DNA from: an uncultured Lachnospiraceae bacterium
GTDB lineage: Bacteria; Bacillota; Clostridia; Lachnospirales; Lachnospiraceae
NCBI GenBank assembly: GCA_947630695.1
Contig: CANRIM010000003.1
Span: 1 to 64,000 of the forward strand
Length of the DNA stretch: 64,000 bases
Direction: 5' to 3'
The translations under genes and the position numbers were made by a program. Under the pieces are notes generated by a model. It saw only the letters and a list, made by a program, of their open reading frames with translations. It did not search any database and was not told the DNA's origin. Positions 16,291 to 23,811 of this stretch are shown here, piece after piece (positions within the stretch are counted from its first letter, which is position 1; each line of letters begins with the position of its first letter).

Positions 16291-17192
16291 TTGTTAATTT
16301 CAATTCTTTTGAGATTTTTATTTGCCCGCCAGATCATATAGATCGCCATACCGATTACGATGGTGCAGACGCCGCCGCCCGTCGCGCCGGTCATAGCCTG
16401 CCGGAACATCGGATCGTCGCCCTCGCCGAACTGCGCCAGCATGGCGGTTTCCAGCGAGAGAATTGATACAAGCGCAGCCACGAAGTTGATGGCCTTGGCT
16501 GCCGAGAGAATCGGACTATTATGCTTTCGGGTCTTTACAATATTGATAATGGCAACCGTGACGGCGTAAAAGGAATAAGCGGCCATGGCATAGATCAGCA
16601 GGCCCGGATAGGCAAAGCCCCGGTTTTGCTGTACCATGAAAACAACGATGCCGATCAGCGCCTGATTCATAAACAGAAGCATGATCCCGCACAACCGGTA
16701 ACGGCGCAGTTCCGATGCTTCGTCCTGCACATTCAGCCGCCGCACCAGCATAAAACGCATCACGGCAAGCAGAATGTAATAGACTGCCAAAGCTACAAAC
16801 CACAGAGAGCGGTACATGATACCGGACACCAGCTTCATGCCGATATACAAAAGATTTACGAAAAAGCCCTGATACAGCGAGACGCCCGCCCGGAAGCGCA
16901 CATCGGTCATGTATTTTTCGCCCACCCTGGTGGTGCGGAATTTTTTCATCAGCGGATGATCGGAAACAAATTTTTTGATGCGGGCGATTGCCGGAGGAAT
17001 ATAAACGCATCCCGTAATGGTAACGATCAGCGCATAGGCAGAAGCTGCATAAGAGGCGTATTGCAGGATGGGGTTCTGTACGTGAAACACCGCCACCGCA
17101 AGCACAAAGCCATAGCCCAAAAGCGCCGCCACTGCCGTCCAAAGCGGGGACAGGCAGAATATTTTTTTAAGAATCTCTTTGCATTTCTCCAT
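16278..17192 (-). CDS. Multi-pass membrane protein of the two-component operon
   Basis: The 304-residue protein has about eight hydrophobic helices, with a longer polar loop at about residues 70-100 (KKFVSDHPLMKKFRTTR) and another near 150 (RRLNVQDEASELRRYR). I recognise no family motif. The ATG at 17192 has GGAGGG 6 bases upstream and lies 26 bases inside the end of the histidine kinase gene, so it is co-transcribed and probably coupled. The placement after a kinase suggests an accessory sensor or a transporter-like target of the system. Confidence 0.75.
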   Translation of the reverse strand: MEKCKEILKKIFCLSPLWTAVAALLGYGFVLAVAVFHVQNPILQYASYAASAYALIVTITGCVYIPPAIARIKKFVSDHPLMKKFRTTRVGEKYMTDVRFRAGVSLYQGFFVNLLYIGMKLVSGIMYRSLWFVALAVYYILLAVMRFMLVRRLNVQDEASELRRYRLCGIMLLFMNQALIGIVVFMVQQNRGFAYPGLLIYAMAAYSFYAVTVAIINIVKTRKHNSPILSAAKAINFVAALVSILSLETAMLAQFGEGDDPMFRQAMTGATGGGVCTIVIGMAIYMIWRANKNLKRIEINNSQT

Positions 17193-18261
17193 CCGCTGCC
17201 CTCCTGATCTTCACGGTAAAGGTACTACCCTTTCCGACTTCGCTCTCCACGAAAATATCCCCGCCGACAATATCCACCACTCGTTTCACCAGAGCCAACC
17301 CCAGGCCGTTGCCCTGGGTGGCGTGAGAGGTGTCGCCCTGATAGAATTTTTCAAAGATATGTTTGCCGGTCTCCTTTGAGATGCCGCAGCCGGTGTCGGA
17401 CACCTTGACTATCGCAAAATCTCCCTCGGTTTTCAGTGTCACAGACACCGTGCCCTGGGCTTCCGTAAATTTCAGGGCATTGGAGAACAGATTGTTCCAG
17501 ACGAGGGACAGAAGCTCCTCGTCCGATTCTACGAATATTTCTTCTTCAATATCCGTTTCAATATCGATGTTCTTTTTCTCCCAGGTGCTTTCAAAGTGCA
17601 AAAGGCACTCGGCCAGCTGTTCTCCGAGATTATACCGTTTCATCGCGGGAAAGATCTGCTGGTTTTCCAGACGGTTCAGTTTCAGAATGTTCGTAATGAG
17701 ATCGGCCAGACGGCATGACTGCTCGGCGATGGCCTTAGCGTACTCCATCCGCTGCGTTTCGGTCAGATCGGGACTTTGGAGCATAGTCCCGTAATTCTGT
17801 ATGACGGCCAGCGGCGTTTTCAGTTCGTGGGATACATTGGCGATGAAATCCGTCCGTAACGTCTCCACGCCGGAAAGTTCTTCCGCCATGCGGTTGAAAC
17901 AGTCGATGATAATGTCAAAGCCTTCCGCGCCCACAAGGCCGGGAAACGGCGTAATGCGGGCGGAAAAATCGCCGTGCATCAGCTTTTCCGCGCCCCTTAT
18001 GATTTGGCGCACCGGGCGCTCTACCGTAAACTTACGGCGTACAGCATCTATGACGGTACAGAGCAGGCTGAGCAAAAGAACATTTCCCATCGTCAGGATC
18101 GCAGCAGTTTTTATGCCCTTTTCGGTAAAAGAGATCTCCACCGAGGCCTGCATGGTGTGAAGGAAAAGCAGCATACAACAGGAGATGACAAACGCGATCA
18201 GTAAAAAGAATACGACATACCGGCGTATGGCGGCAAGCAACCGCTTCTTTTCCCTGCTCAT
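17167..18261 (-). CDS. HAMP-containing sensor histidine kinase
   Basis: The 364-residue kinase has two transmembrane helices (about 13-34 and 52-71) with a very short extracytoplasmic loop of about 15 residues. A HAMP domain (about 75-130), a HisKA domain with phospho-acceptor His145 in SHELKTP, and an HATPase_c domain (N box near NNLFSNALKF, G boxes DTGCG and GNGLGLAL) follow. The tiny sensor loop is typical of intramembrane-sensing kinases that respond to envelope stress or antimicrobial peptides, often with a membrane partner. Its ATG overlaps the response regulator stop (ATGA), giving a coupled pair. Confidence 0.92.
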   Translation of the reverse strand: MSREKKRLLAAIRRYVVFFLLIAFVISCCMLLFLHTMQASVEISFTEKGIKTAAILTMGNVLLLSLLCTVIDAVRRKFTVERPVRQIIRGAEKLMHGDFSARITPFPGLVGAEGFDIIIDCFNRMAEELSGVETLRTDFIANVSHELKTPLAVIQNYGTMLQSPDLTETQRMEYAKAIAEQSCRLADLITNILKLNRLENQQIFPAMKRYNLGEQLAECLLHFESTWEKKNIDIETDIEEEIFVESDEELLSLVWNNLFSNALKFTEAQGTVSVTLKTEGDFAIVKVSDTGCGISKETGKHIFEKFYQGDTSHATQGNGLGLALVKRVVDIVGGDIFVESEVGKGSTFTVKIRRAADGEMQRDS

Positions 18262-18929
18262 TTCACCACCGCCTTATAACCCAGACCGTGAACGGTTTTC
18301 AGTTCAAACGCGTCGCAGGCTTCAAACTTTCCCCGCAGCTTTGTCATGTAGACATCCACGGCTCTCGGCGCGGTATTTGTTTCCGCGTCCCAAAACTCGT
18401 CCATCAGCTGGGTGCGGGTGAAGGTCTTGCCGGGATAGGACAAGAGCTTATATAGGATATTAAACTCCCGCGTCGTCAGGGAGATTTCCTCGCCGTCATA
18501 GACCGCTGTGCGCTCATCCATGTCCAGCCTGAGCTTTCCGATCTCCAGCTTGTGGGAAGTGGCGATCTTCGCCCGGCGCAGGAGCGCTCCGATCCGCAGG
18601 AAAAGCTCGTCTAAGTCGATGGGCTTGACCATGTAGTCGTCAATCCCGATGCGATAGCCTTTCTGCTTAGAGGCGAAGTCATCGCGGGCCGTCATAAAAA
18701 GGATCGTGATTTCCTCGTTAAGCGCCCGCACTGTTTTCGCGAACTCGTAACCGTCGATACCGGGCATCATAATATCGGAAACGATGAGATCAAAGGTATT
18801 TCCATACATGGCATCGTAGGCTTCCTTTGCATCGAAACATCCCACCGCCTGATAGCCGCTGTTGTTCAGGAAAGAACAAACCGTGCGGTTCAGGTCTTTG
18901 TCATCTTCCACGACAAGTATTTGAAACAT
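18258..18929 (-). CDS. OmpR/PhoB family response regulator
   Basis: The 223-residue regulator has a receiver domain (acidic pair ED near residues 8-9, phospho-acceptor Asp52 in SDIMMPG, Lys in VKPIDL near 101) and a C-terminal winged helix (LTTREFNILYKLL onward). I start it at the ATG at 18929. The longer start at 18944 lies within the GGAGGG ribosome site. It forms an operon with the downstream kinase and membrane protein. Its own promoter carries the tandem 11-bp boxes seen before two small membrane protein genes, so autoregulation is likely. Confidence 0.93.
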   Translation of the reverse strand: MFQILVVEDDKDLNRTVCSFLNNSGYQAVGCFDAKEAYDAMYGNTFDLIVSDIMMPGIDGYEFAKTVRALNEEITILFMTARDDFASKQKGYRIGIDDYMVKPIDLDELFLRIGALLRRAKIATSHKLEIGKLRLDMDERTAVYDGEEISLTTREFNILYKLLSYPGKTFTRTQLMDEFWDAETNTAPRAVDVYMTKLRGKFEACDAFELKTVHGLGYKAVVK

Positions 18930-18975
18930 AATGTGTCCCTCCATGAATTCGCTCCAGAATCTTTGATTCTGTCAC

Positions 18976-19023
18976 TGACTTACGAAGTTCGTCCTTGCAA
19001 GCAAACGAACTTCTTGTAAGTCA
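18976..19023. repeat. Inverted repeat in the response regulator leader
   Basis: TGACTTAC-GAAGTTCGT (18976-18992) pairs with ACGAACTTC-TT-GTAAGTCA (19005-19023), giving a 17-bp stem with one 2-base bulge and a 12-base loop holding the palindrome CTTGCAAG. It lies immediately after the predicted -10 and before the gene. It could be a leader hairpin or an operator. No T-run follows, so it is not a terminator. Confidence 0.6.
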
Positions 19024-19024
19024 A

Positions 19025-19061
19025 ATTATAACACCCAAATGTTAAAGTTTTGTTTGGGTTT
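19025..19061 (-). promoter_or_regulatory. Autoregulated promoter of the response regulator operon
   Basis: On the minus strand a perfect TATAAT (19030-19025) follows, after nine bases, two adjacent 11-bp repeats reading on the plus strand TGTTAAAGTTT (19040) and TGTTTGGGTTT (19051). The spacing from box to -10 is the same as in the promoters at 16244 and 19887. Confidence 0.6.
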
Positions 19062-19084
19062 CTCGCTTTCCAGAAATTTTTTCA

Positions 19085-19121
19085 AAAAATATGCGCCGCA
19101 CAGATAACGTATGTGCGGCGC
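19085..19121 (-). terminator. Terminator after the small-protein operon
   Basis: A 10-bp GC-rich perfect stem (GCGCCGCACA at 19093-19102 with 19112-19121) is followed on the minus strand by ATATTTTTTG. It lies 15 bases beyond the stop of the 67-residue protein gene. Confidence 0.75.
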
Positions 19122-19135
19122 GAAATCGGTTTTTT

Positions 19136-19339
19136 CTATTTTACGACATTGCGGTTTGCCTTTGCGAGACGTTTTTTTGCATCCTCCACGGTTTCACCCT
19201 CGTGGGTCAGGAACTGATCCACAAAACCGTCCTCGACTTTCTTGTATGCGCCTACAACGCCTTCTTCCACCTTCTTGTACCCGCCGACAACTACGTCGGC
19301 AATTTTTTTGTTTGCCTTTACAAACTTTGACTTTGCCAT
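19136..19339 (-). CDS. 67-residue protein with 11-residue amphipathic repeats
   Basis: The product MAKSKFVKANKK... contains three consecutive 11-residue units (IADVVVGGYKK, VEEGVVGAYKK, VEDGFVDQFLT), followed by a charged tail with EDAKKRLAKANR. An 11-residue period with alternating hydrophobic and charged residues is typical of membrane-surface amphipathic helices. There is no signal peptide or transmembrane helix. The ATG at 19339 has AAGGAT 8 bases upstream. It is the last gene of a three-gene unit with a 122-residue membrane protein and a 32-residue peptide. Function unknown; I infer association with the inner face of the membrane. Confidence 0.75.
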   Translation of the reverse strand: MAKSKFVKANKKIADVVVGGYKKVEEGVVGAYKKVEDGFVDQFLTHEGETVEDAKKRLAKANRNVVK

Positions 19340-19359
19340 GATAAAATCCTTCTGTAGAT

Positions 19360-19458
19360 TCAATATTGATTTGCCGACCTGCGGCGAATGACCGCGATCA
19401 CTGCCGCAGCAGCACCGGCTGCGAATGTTACGATTACGGGAATGATGAGTTTCTTCAT
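19360..19458 (-). CDS. 32-residue single-helix membrane micro-protein
   Basis: The short frame encodes MKKLIIPVIVTFAAGAAAAV followed by IAVIRRRSANQY. That is one hydrophobic helix of about 21 residues with positive ends, so insertion in the membrane is likely. AAGG lies 9 bases before the ATG. It starts 13 bases after the 122-residue gene and ends 20 bases before the 67-residue gene, all in one direction. Its size means automatic gene callers may miss it. No known family recognised. Confidence 0.6.
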   Translation of the reverse strand: MKKLIIPVIVTFAAGAAAAVIAVIRRRSANQY

Positions 19459-19470
19459 GATCTGTACCTT

Positions 19471-19839
19471 CTATTGCAGTCCTTTGATGACCGGGATCAG
19501 GCAGAGCAGCAGAACGATCCCGATGATACCGACGACGATGCCCAAGACCAGCATATCCCACACCATGACCATGCACATTCCCACGCCGAGAACGATTGCG
19601 CCAAGGACGCCTAAAAGCGTTGTACCGATGGTCCTGCCATTTAATACAATCATGGGCTTACCGTCCATCTTTCTGCGGATAAGCACCATGGCCAGCAGGA
19701 TCACCGCGCCGACTGTACCGACCAAAATACCGGGCTTCAGCGCGTTCCATTCCTGGATAAGACCCATACACATACCGAGGGCAAAGAGAAGTCCGCCCAC
19801 CACGCTCATGATCAGAGTCACAAAATTTTTCTTTTTCAT
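19471..19839 (-). CDS. Four-helix small membrane protein with duplicated GMCM unit
   Basis: The 122-residue protein has four hydrophobic helices in two similar halves. The first half has GLLFALGMCMGLIQEW then PGILVGTVGAVIL. The second has GAIVLGVGMCMVMVWD then LGIVVGIIGIVLL. The unit is the same as the single one in the 127-residue protein at 15829-16212. A short loop with RRKMDGKP links the halves. GGAGG precedes the ATG. Its promoter has the same tandem boxes and -10 spacing as that paralogue, so both are probably controlled by the response regulator at 18258-18929. Function unknown. Confidence 0.75.
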   Translation of the reverse strand: MKKKNFVTLIMSVVGGLLFALGMCMGLIQEWNALKPGILVGTVGAVILLAMVLIRRKMDGKPMIVLNGRTIGTTLLGVLGAIVLGVGMCMVMVWDMLVLGIVVGIIGIVLLLCLIPVIKGLQ

Positions 19840-19886
19840 CGAAATGCACCTCCAGCTTTTTCAGTGATTTCTCACTTGATGACTGT

Positions 19887-19934
19887 ATTGTACTGCCGGA
19901 ATGTTTGTGAAACTTTCAAGTTTTGTTTGAGAAA
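19887..19934 (-). promoter_or_regulatory. Response-regulator-type promoter of the three small-protein genes
   Basis: On the minus strand TTCTCAAACA (19933-19924) and TTCACAAACA (19911-19902) are 22 bases apart. Nine bases then lead to TACAAT (19892-19887). Box sequence, box spacing and distance to the -10 match the promoter at 16244-16290. Confidence 0.65.
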
Positions 19935-20076
19935 TATTAAAATGCCGCGCTCCCGCAAATTTATCTTAGCTGCGCAGGCACCATTTCGGTGCCATGATTT
20001 TAATGGGGTGTTGCTTGCGCATCCGGGCAGTATCAGCGATAATGAAACCAAAGCAAATCGAAAGGAGCTGTTTGAA

Positions 20077-20922
20077 ATGGTTGAATTTGGCGAACAGTTA
20101 AAAAAAGCACGGGAAGCAAAAGGCATGACGCAGCAGACCCTGGCGGAACACCTTTATGTAACGAGACAGGCCGTGTCCCGATGGGAACACGGCGACAGAT
20201 ACCCTGACTTGATCACGGCAAAAAAACTGGCTGCGTTTTTGGATGTGTCACTGGATGACCTGCTGCAGGCGGACGAAATGAAAAAAGTTGCAGAAAGGAA
20301 TCCTATCATAGAAAAGCCTTTTATGAACCGTATTCTGATGATTCTGTATGCATGTATCTCATTTTCATTTTTACTTACAGCGGCAGATATCATCCTCCGG
20401 TTTCCGATCACGTCTGCGGCAATCGACTATAGCGACCTGCAGCTGATCGTCGTAAATTTGCTGGGATTGCTCATTCAGACAGTTGTTTTTGTCTGCGGCT
20501 TCCTGTGGGCGTTCAAAGGAAGGCTTACGCCAAAGAAAACTGGCGTATCCATCGCTGTTTATTTTTTCTCATTATGCCTGACGAACAGTTTTCGCATCCC
20601 CGCTCCCGGCCTGGACGGAAAAACCATTGTGATGGATTTACTGCTGATTGTGCCATATCTGGCAGGCGCCATCGCCACATTCCAATATTTTTATAAAGCG
20701 AAAATGGCGTCCTTCCTGTACTGGACATTAATAGCCGTTTCAGGATGGGAAATATTACGGATCTTTTGGACGGTATATGCAAATATCCGGTGGGCATCAG
20801 AATTTGTGTCCATGAATACCGCCTTAAATTTTCTGCTCAAAATATGTATTTCCCTTCTGATCATTTACCAGACTTGGATTATGAAACGAAAAAGAACGCT
20901 GGCAGTCATTTCTAATGAATGA
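20077..20922 (+). CDS. XRE family regulator with membrane domain
   Basis: The 281-residue protein has an N-terminal Cro/CI helix-turn-helix (FGEQLKKAREAKGMTQQTLAEHL with TRQAVSRWEHG) followed, after about residue 85, by seven or so hydrophobic segments. Such membrane-anchored XRE regulators are common in Clostridia next to envelope-stress genes. The ATG at 20077 has AAAGGAG 9 bases upstream. The much longer frame from 19864 would run through the small-protein promoter and is rejected. It is divergent from the small membrane protein operon, so it may sense membrane state and act on its neighbours. A small hairpin (GGCACC-N5-GGTGCC at 19977-19993) sits in its leader. Confidence 0.88.
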   Translation: MVEFGEQLKKAREAKGMTQQTLAEHLYVTRQAVSRWEHGDRYPDLITAKKLAAFLDVSLDDLLQADEMKKVAERNPIIEKPFMNRILMILYACISFSFLLTAADIILRFPITSAAIDYSDLQLIVVNLLGLLIQTVVFVCGFLWAFKGRLTPKKTGVSIAVYFFSLCLTNSFRIPAPGLDGKTIVMDLLLIVPYLAGAIATFQYFYKAKMASFLYWTLIAVSGWEILRIFWTVYANIRWASEFVSMNTALNFLLKICISLLIIYQTWIMKRKRTLAVISNE

Positions 20923-21030
20923 CACAGCAGCTCCTTTTTGGCAGTCCGTCCAATTTGTGTTAAATTGCCTGCATTTGCTTGCATTTACAACTAAAATCGG
21001 ATATGCTATAGAAAAAGGAGTGTGATATTC

Positions 21031-21336
21031 ATGGCAAATACATCTGCGGTTTACGCAAGAATTGATAACAGACTGAAAGAAAATGCTGAAAGCATTTTGC
21101 ATCAGCTTGGCATATCTCCATCCAGCGCCATCCAAATGCTTTACAGCCAAATTGTACTGACAAAGGGCTTTCCTCTGGATCTGCGCCTGCCCTCCGAAAA
21201 ACCCACAGTAATCGGCGGTATGAGCCGCACGGAGCTGGACAATGAATTAATGAAAGGGATACAATCACTAAAATCCGGCAAAACCTATACCTCGGACGAA
21301 GTTGACGCTGCTTTGGAAAGAGAGTTTGGCAAATGA
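21031..21336 (+). CDS. RelB/DinJ family antitoxin, apparently orphaned
   Basis: The 101-residue protein begins MANTSAVYARIDNRLKENAE and continues ILHQLGISPSSAIQMLYSQI. That is the ribbon-helix-helix of the RelB/DinJ family, which represses its own promoter. The C-terminal part, with TYTSDEVDAALEREFGK, is the usual toxin-wrapping region. An ATG at 21031 with AAAGGAG about 10 bases upstream is preferred over a GTG 9 bases earlier. The expected RelE/ParE toxin gene should start at the overlapping ATGA, but only a short relic is left there. It may still act as a regulator or neutralise a toxin elsewhere. Confidence 0.88.
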   Translation: MANTSAVYARIDNRLKENAESILHQLGISPSSAIQMLYSQIVLTKGFPLDLRLPSEKPTVIGGMSRTELDNELMKGIQSLKSGKTYTSDEVDAALEREFGK

Positions 21337-21391
21337 TACATTCGCTCGATTCCATGCCTCTAAGATTTTCAGTGCCGGATATGAAAGGTCA
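21333..21391 (+). pseudogene. Relic of a ParE/RelE-type toxin
   Basis: Starting at the ATGA overlap with the antitoxin stop, the frame reads MIHSLDSMPLRFSVPDMKG. It then runs into the 3' end of the opposite-strand kinase gene. The core (I.SLDSMPLRF) matches the middle of ParE toxins, where a motif of the form LxxMPxRFxLV is typical. Both the N-terminal and C-terminal toxin parts are absent, so a deletion has fused the start to an internal piece. Short, so moderate confidence. Confidence 0.45.
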
Positions 21392-23050
21392 GTTCGCCAT
21401 GGGAAATGTGACGGTAATCGTTGTTCCCTCGTTTTCTGCGCTGTTTAGTGCAATTTCCGCTTCGTGCAGCCGTGCGGCATGCTTCACGATGGACAAGCCA
21501 AGTCCTGTACCGCCCAGTTCTTTGGAACGGCTCTTGTCCACCCGGTAGAATCGTTCAAAAATGCGGTTCTGATGTTCCGGAGAAATACCGATACCGGTAT
21601 CGGCAACTGATAGAATCGCCCTATCCTTCTCTGTTTTCACCTGCACAGCCACCGTGCCGCCTGCACGATTGTACTTGATGGCGTTGTCACAAAGATTAAA
21701 AATCAGACTTCGCAGCAGCTGTGGAATGCCATATAGGATGGCAGGCGTTCCTTCCAGACGCATGGTAATCTGCGCGTTTTCTGCTTCGGTCTGCAGTGAT
21801 TTTACGGTTTCATTTGCCAGGGCAAACAGATCCACATTTTCACGCTTCATTTCATTCGCACCCTCATCCAGATGAGAAAGGCGGATAATATCTTCTACCA
21901 GCCGGATCATCCGCTGAGACTCAGTCAGAATCCGGTCATAAAAACTCTTACGGTCTTCTTCCTTCACAATGCCATTGGACAAAAGCTCCGCTGAACCGGC
22001 TATAATCTGCAGCGGCGTTTTCAACTCATGGGAAACATTTGCCGTAAATTCCTGCCGCATCTGCTCCGCCTGCGCTTTTTCCGTTACGTCAAGTACCAGA
22101 AGCACAGCGCCGGTTACGCTTCCATCTTCGGATACAGGGCTTATATCCATCTGATAGGTTCTGCCCTGCAAGGTAATGCTTTTTTCGGCCCGGACGCCCT
22201 TTTCCATTGCTGAAAGAAGATCTGATATTTCCATACAGCGATTCACCGACAACATATGCTGTCCGATACAGGCTTTCGTTGTATCAAACAGACGGGCCGC
22301 TGCAGAATTGATGCTCAAAATAATTCCCTTTGGATTGAGAACCACAATGCCCTCTGTCATATTTTCTGTAACTGCTTCAAATTCTTCCTGTTTCGTCTGC
22401 AGCTCCTCTGCCTGCAGACGAATCTTCCGCTGCTGAGCGTCGATCCTGCGCAGAAGCGGCGAAAGTTCATCATAACCTTCATTATTCAGGGGATCGTCCA
22501 GATTCAGACGGTTCAAGGGTTCTGTAATATGTCTGGAAAGCCGGTATGCCAGCAAGAAAGACAGCGCTATGGCGATTGCAACAATGATCAGAATTGGCTG
22601 CGCCATTCCAAGGAGTAAGGTCAGCATCGTATTTTGAGCAATAGAAAGACGCACTACCGTTCCGTCCTCCAAACGCATGGCACTGTACAAGGTGCGTTCC
22701 ATCAGAGTAGCCGAATAGCGTGAACTCTCTCCATACCCCTCCTCCACAGCTTCTTTTATTTCCTCTCGTTCCAGATGATTTTCCATTTCAGCTGCTGCGG
22801 CATCGCTGTCGAAAAGCACTGCTCCGTCTGTGTCGATCCAGGTAATGCGATACCCTTTGGTATCCAAACCCTCAAAATAATCCGCGCCAGTGTTTTCAGC
22901 TCCTTGTGCGGCAAGTTCCGTCTGCGTTTTCAGCTGATTCCGCTGAACATTTCCAAAATAATTATAAAGCACGCAGAGAAACAGCGCCACGGACGCAAGG
23001 AAAACCGCGATTGCCACAAAACAGATGGATCTGAAAATTCGCTTTGTCAT
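21389..23050 (-). CDS. phoR: Phosphate regulon sensor kinase PhoR
   Basis: The 553-residue kinase has a transmembrane helix (about 8-30), an extracytoplasmic sensor of about 115 residues, a second helix (about 150-170), a HAMP segment, and a PAS domain (EFEAVTENMTEGIVVLNPKG onward). The HisKA follows (SHELKTPLQII, near residue 345), then HATPase_c (NLCDNAIKYN, DTGIGI, GGTGLGLSI). The HAMP-PAS-HisKA layout and the position after phoP and pst genes identify PhoR, which phosphorylates PhoP when phosphate is scarce. Its start overlaps the regulator's stop by ATGA. It is the last gene of the phosphate block and converges on the antitoxin gene. Confidence 0.92.
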   Translation of the reverse strand: MTKRIFRSICFVAIAVFLASVALFLCVLYNYFGNVQRNQLKTQTELAAQGAENTGADYFEGLDTKGYRITWIDTDGAVLFDSDAAAAEMENHLEREEIKEAVEEGYGESSRYSATLMERTLYSAMRLEDGTVVRLSIAQNTMLTLLLGMAQPILIIVAIAIALSFLLAYRLSRHITEPLNRLNLDDPLNNEGYDELSPLLRRIDAQQRKIRLQAEELQTKQEEFEAVTENMTEGIVVLNPKGIILSINSAAARLFDTTKACIGQHMLSVNRCMEISDLLSAMEKGVRAEKSITLQGRTYQMDISPVSEDGSVTGAVLLVLDVTEKAQAEQMRQEFTANVSHELKTPLQIIAGSAELLSNGIVKEEDRKSFYDRILTESQRMIRLVEDIIRLSHLDEGANEMKRENVDLFALANETVKSLQTEAENAQITMRLEGTPAILYGIPQLLRSLIFNLCDNAIKYNRAGGTVAVQVKTEKDRAILSVADTGIGISPEHQNRIFERFYRVDKSRSKELGGTGLGLSIVKHAARLHEAEIALNSAENEGTTITVTFPMAN

Positions 23051-23715
23051 TGATCTGCCTCCAAACGATACCCGACGCCGCGCACGGTTCGGATATTTCC
23101 GCCGCAGCGCCCCAGTTTTGTACGCAGGGTGCCTACATGCACATCTACGGTACGCGTCTCGCTTGCATAGTCATCGCCCCAGACACTGAGCCGAAGCTGA
23201 TCCCTTGTGAACGCTTTGCCCGGATTTTCCATAAATTTTCGCAGCAGTTCGTATTCCTTCAAGGTCAGTTCCACGCGTTTTCCGTCTGCCGTAACCGTGT
23301 GCTGTACCGTATCCATCTGCATATGATCAAAGGAAAGGACTGCCCGGTCTTCTGCCGGATGCGTCCGCCGCAGCAGCGCCTTGACGCGCGATACCAGTTC
23401 CATCATTCCGAAAGGCTTTGTCAGATAATCGTCGGCGCCCAGATCCAGCCCGATCACTTTGTCGTATTCCGTCCCTTTTGCGGTGGCCATAATCACCGGC
23501 ACCATATTGCCTTCCGCCCGGAGCCGCTTCAAAATGCTGATTCCGTCTTCCCCGGGGAGCATAATATCCAGAATTACCAGTTCCGGATTCTGTTTTAAGA
23601 GCGCCTGGTCAAACGACGCTCCATCCGGAAACCCTTTTGCTTCAAAACCTGCGGAATTTAAAGTATAAATCATTAAATCACGGATTCCGCTGTCATCTTC
23701 AACACAAAAAATCAT
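23047..23715 (-). CDS. phoP: Phosphate regulon response regulator PhoP/PhoB
   Basis: The 222-residue OmpR-family regulator starts MIFCVEDDSGIRDL. Its receiver has Asp50 in LVILDIMLPGEDG and Lys in LTKPFGM, and its winged helix starts near VELTLKEYELLRKF. I use the ATG at 23715, with AAAGGAAG upstream; 20 residues of the longer version precede the receiver fold and have no ribosome site. It lies between phoU and phoR, so it should control pstS through the TTTACA direct repeat at 27830-27846. Confidence 0.92.
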   Translation of the reverse strand: MIFCVEDDSGIRDLMIYTLNSAGFEAKGFPDGASFDQALLKQNPELVILDIMLPGEDGISILKRLRAEGNMVPVIMATAKGTEYDKVIGLDLGADDYLTKPFGMMELVSRVKALLRRTHPAEDRAVLSFDHMQMDTVQHTVTADGKRVELTLKEYELLRKFMENPGKAFTRDQLRLSVWGDDYASETRTVDVHVGTLRTKLGRCGGNIRTVRGVGYRLEADQ

Positions 23716-23811
23716 AGCAGCCACTTCCTTTCCACCGGACAGAATGAATGAATTTATAAAAGCATTACATCCCAAATTCCCTGTATATTATAATCATGGT
23801 CTATGTCTTTT

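Noticed and set aside
15764..16303. Minus-strand frame of 179 codons overlapping the GMCC gene
   Set aside because: The GMCC protein in another frame has the ribosome site and helices; this frame is a shadow with odd composition.
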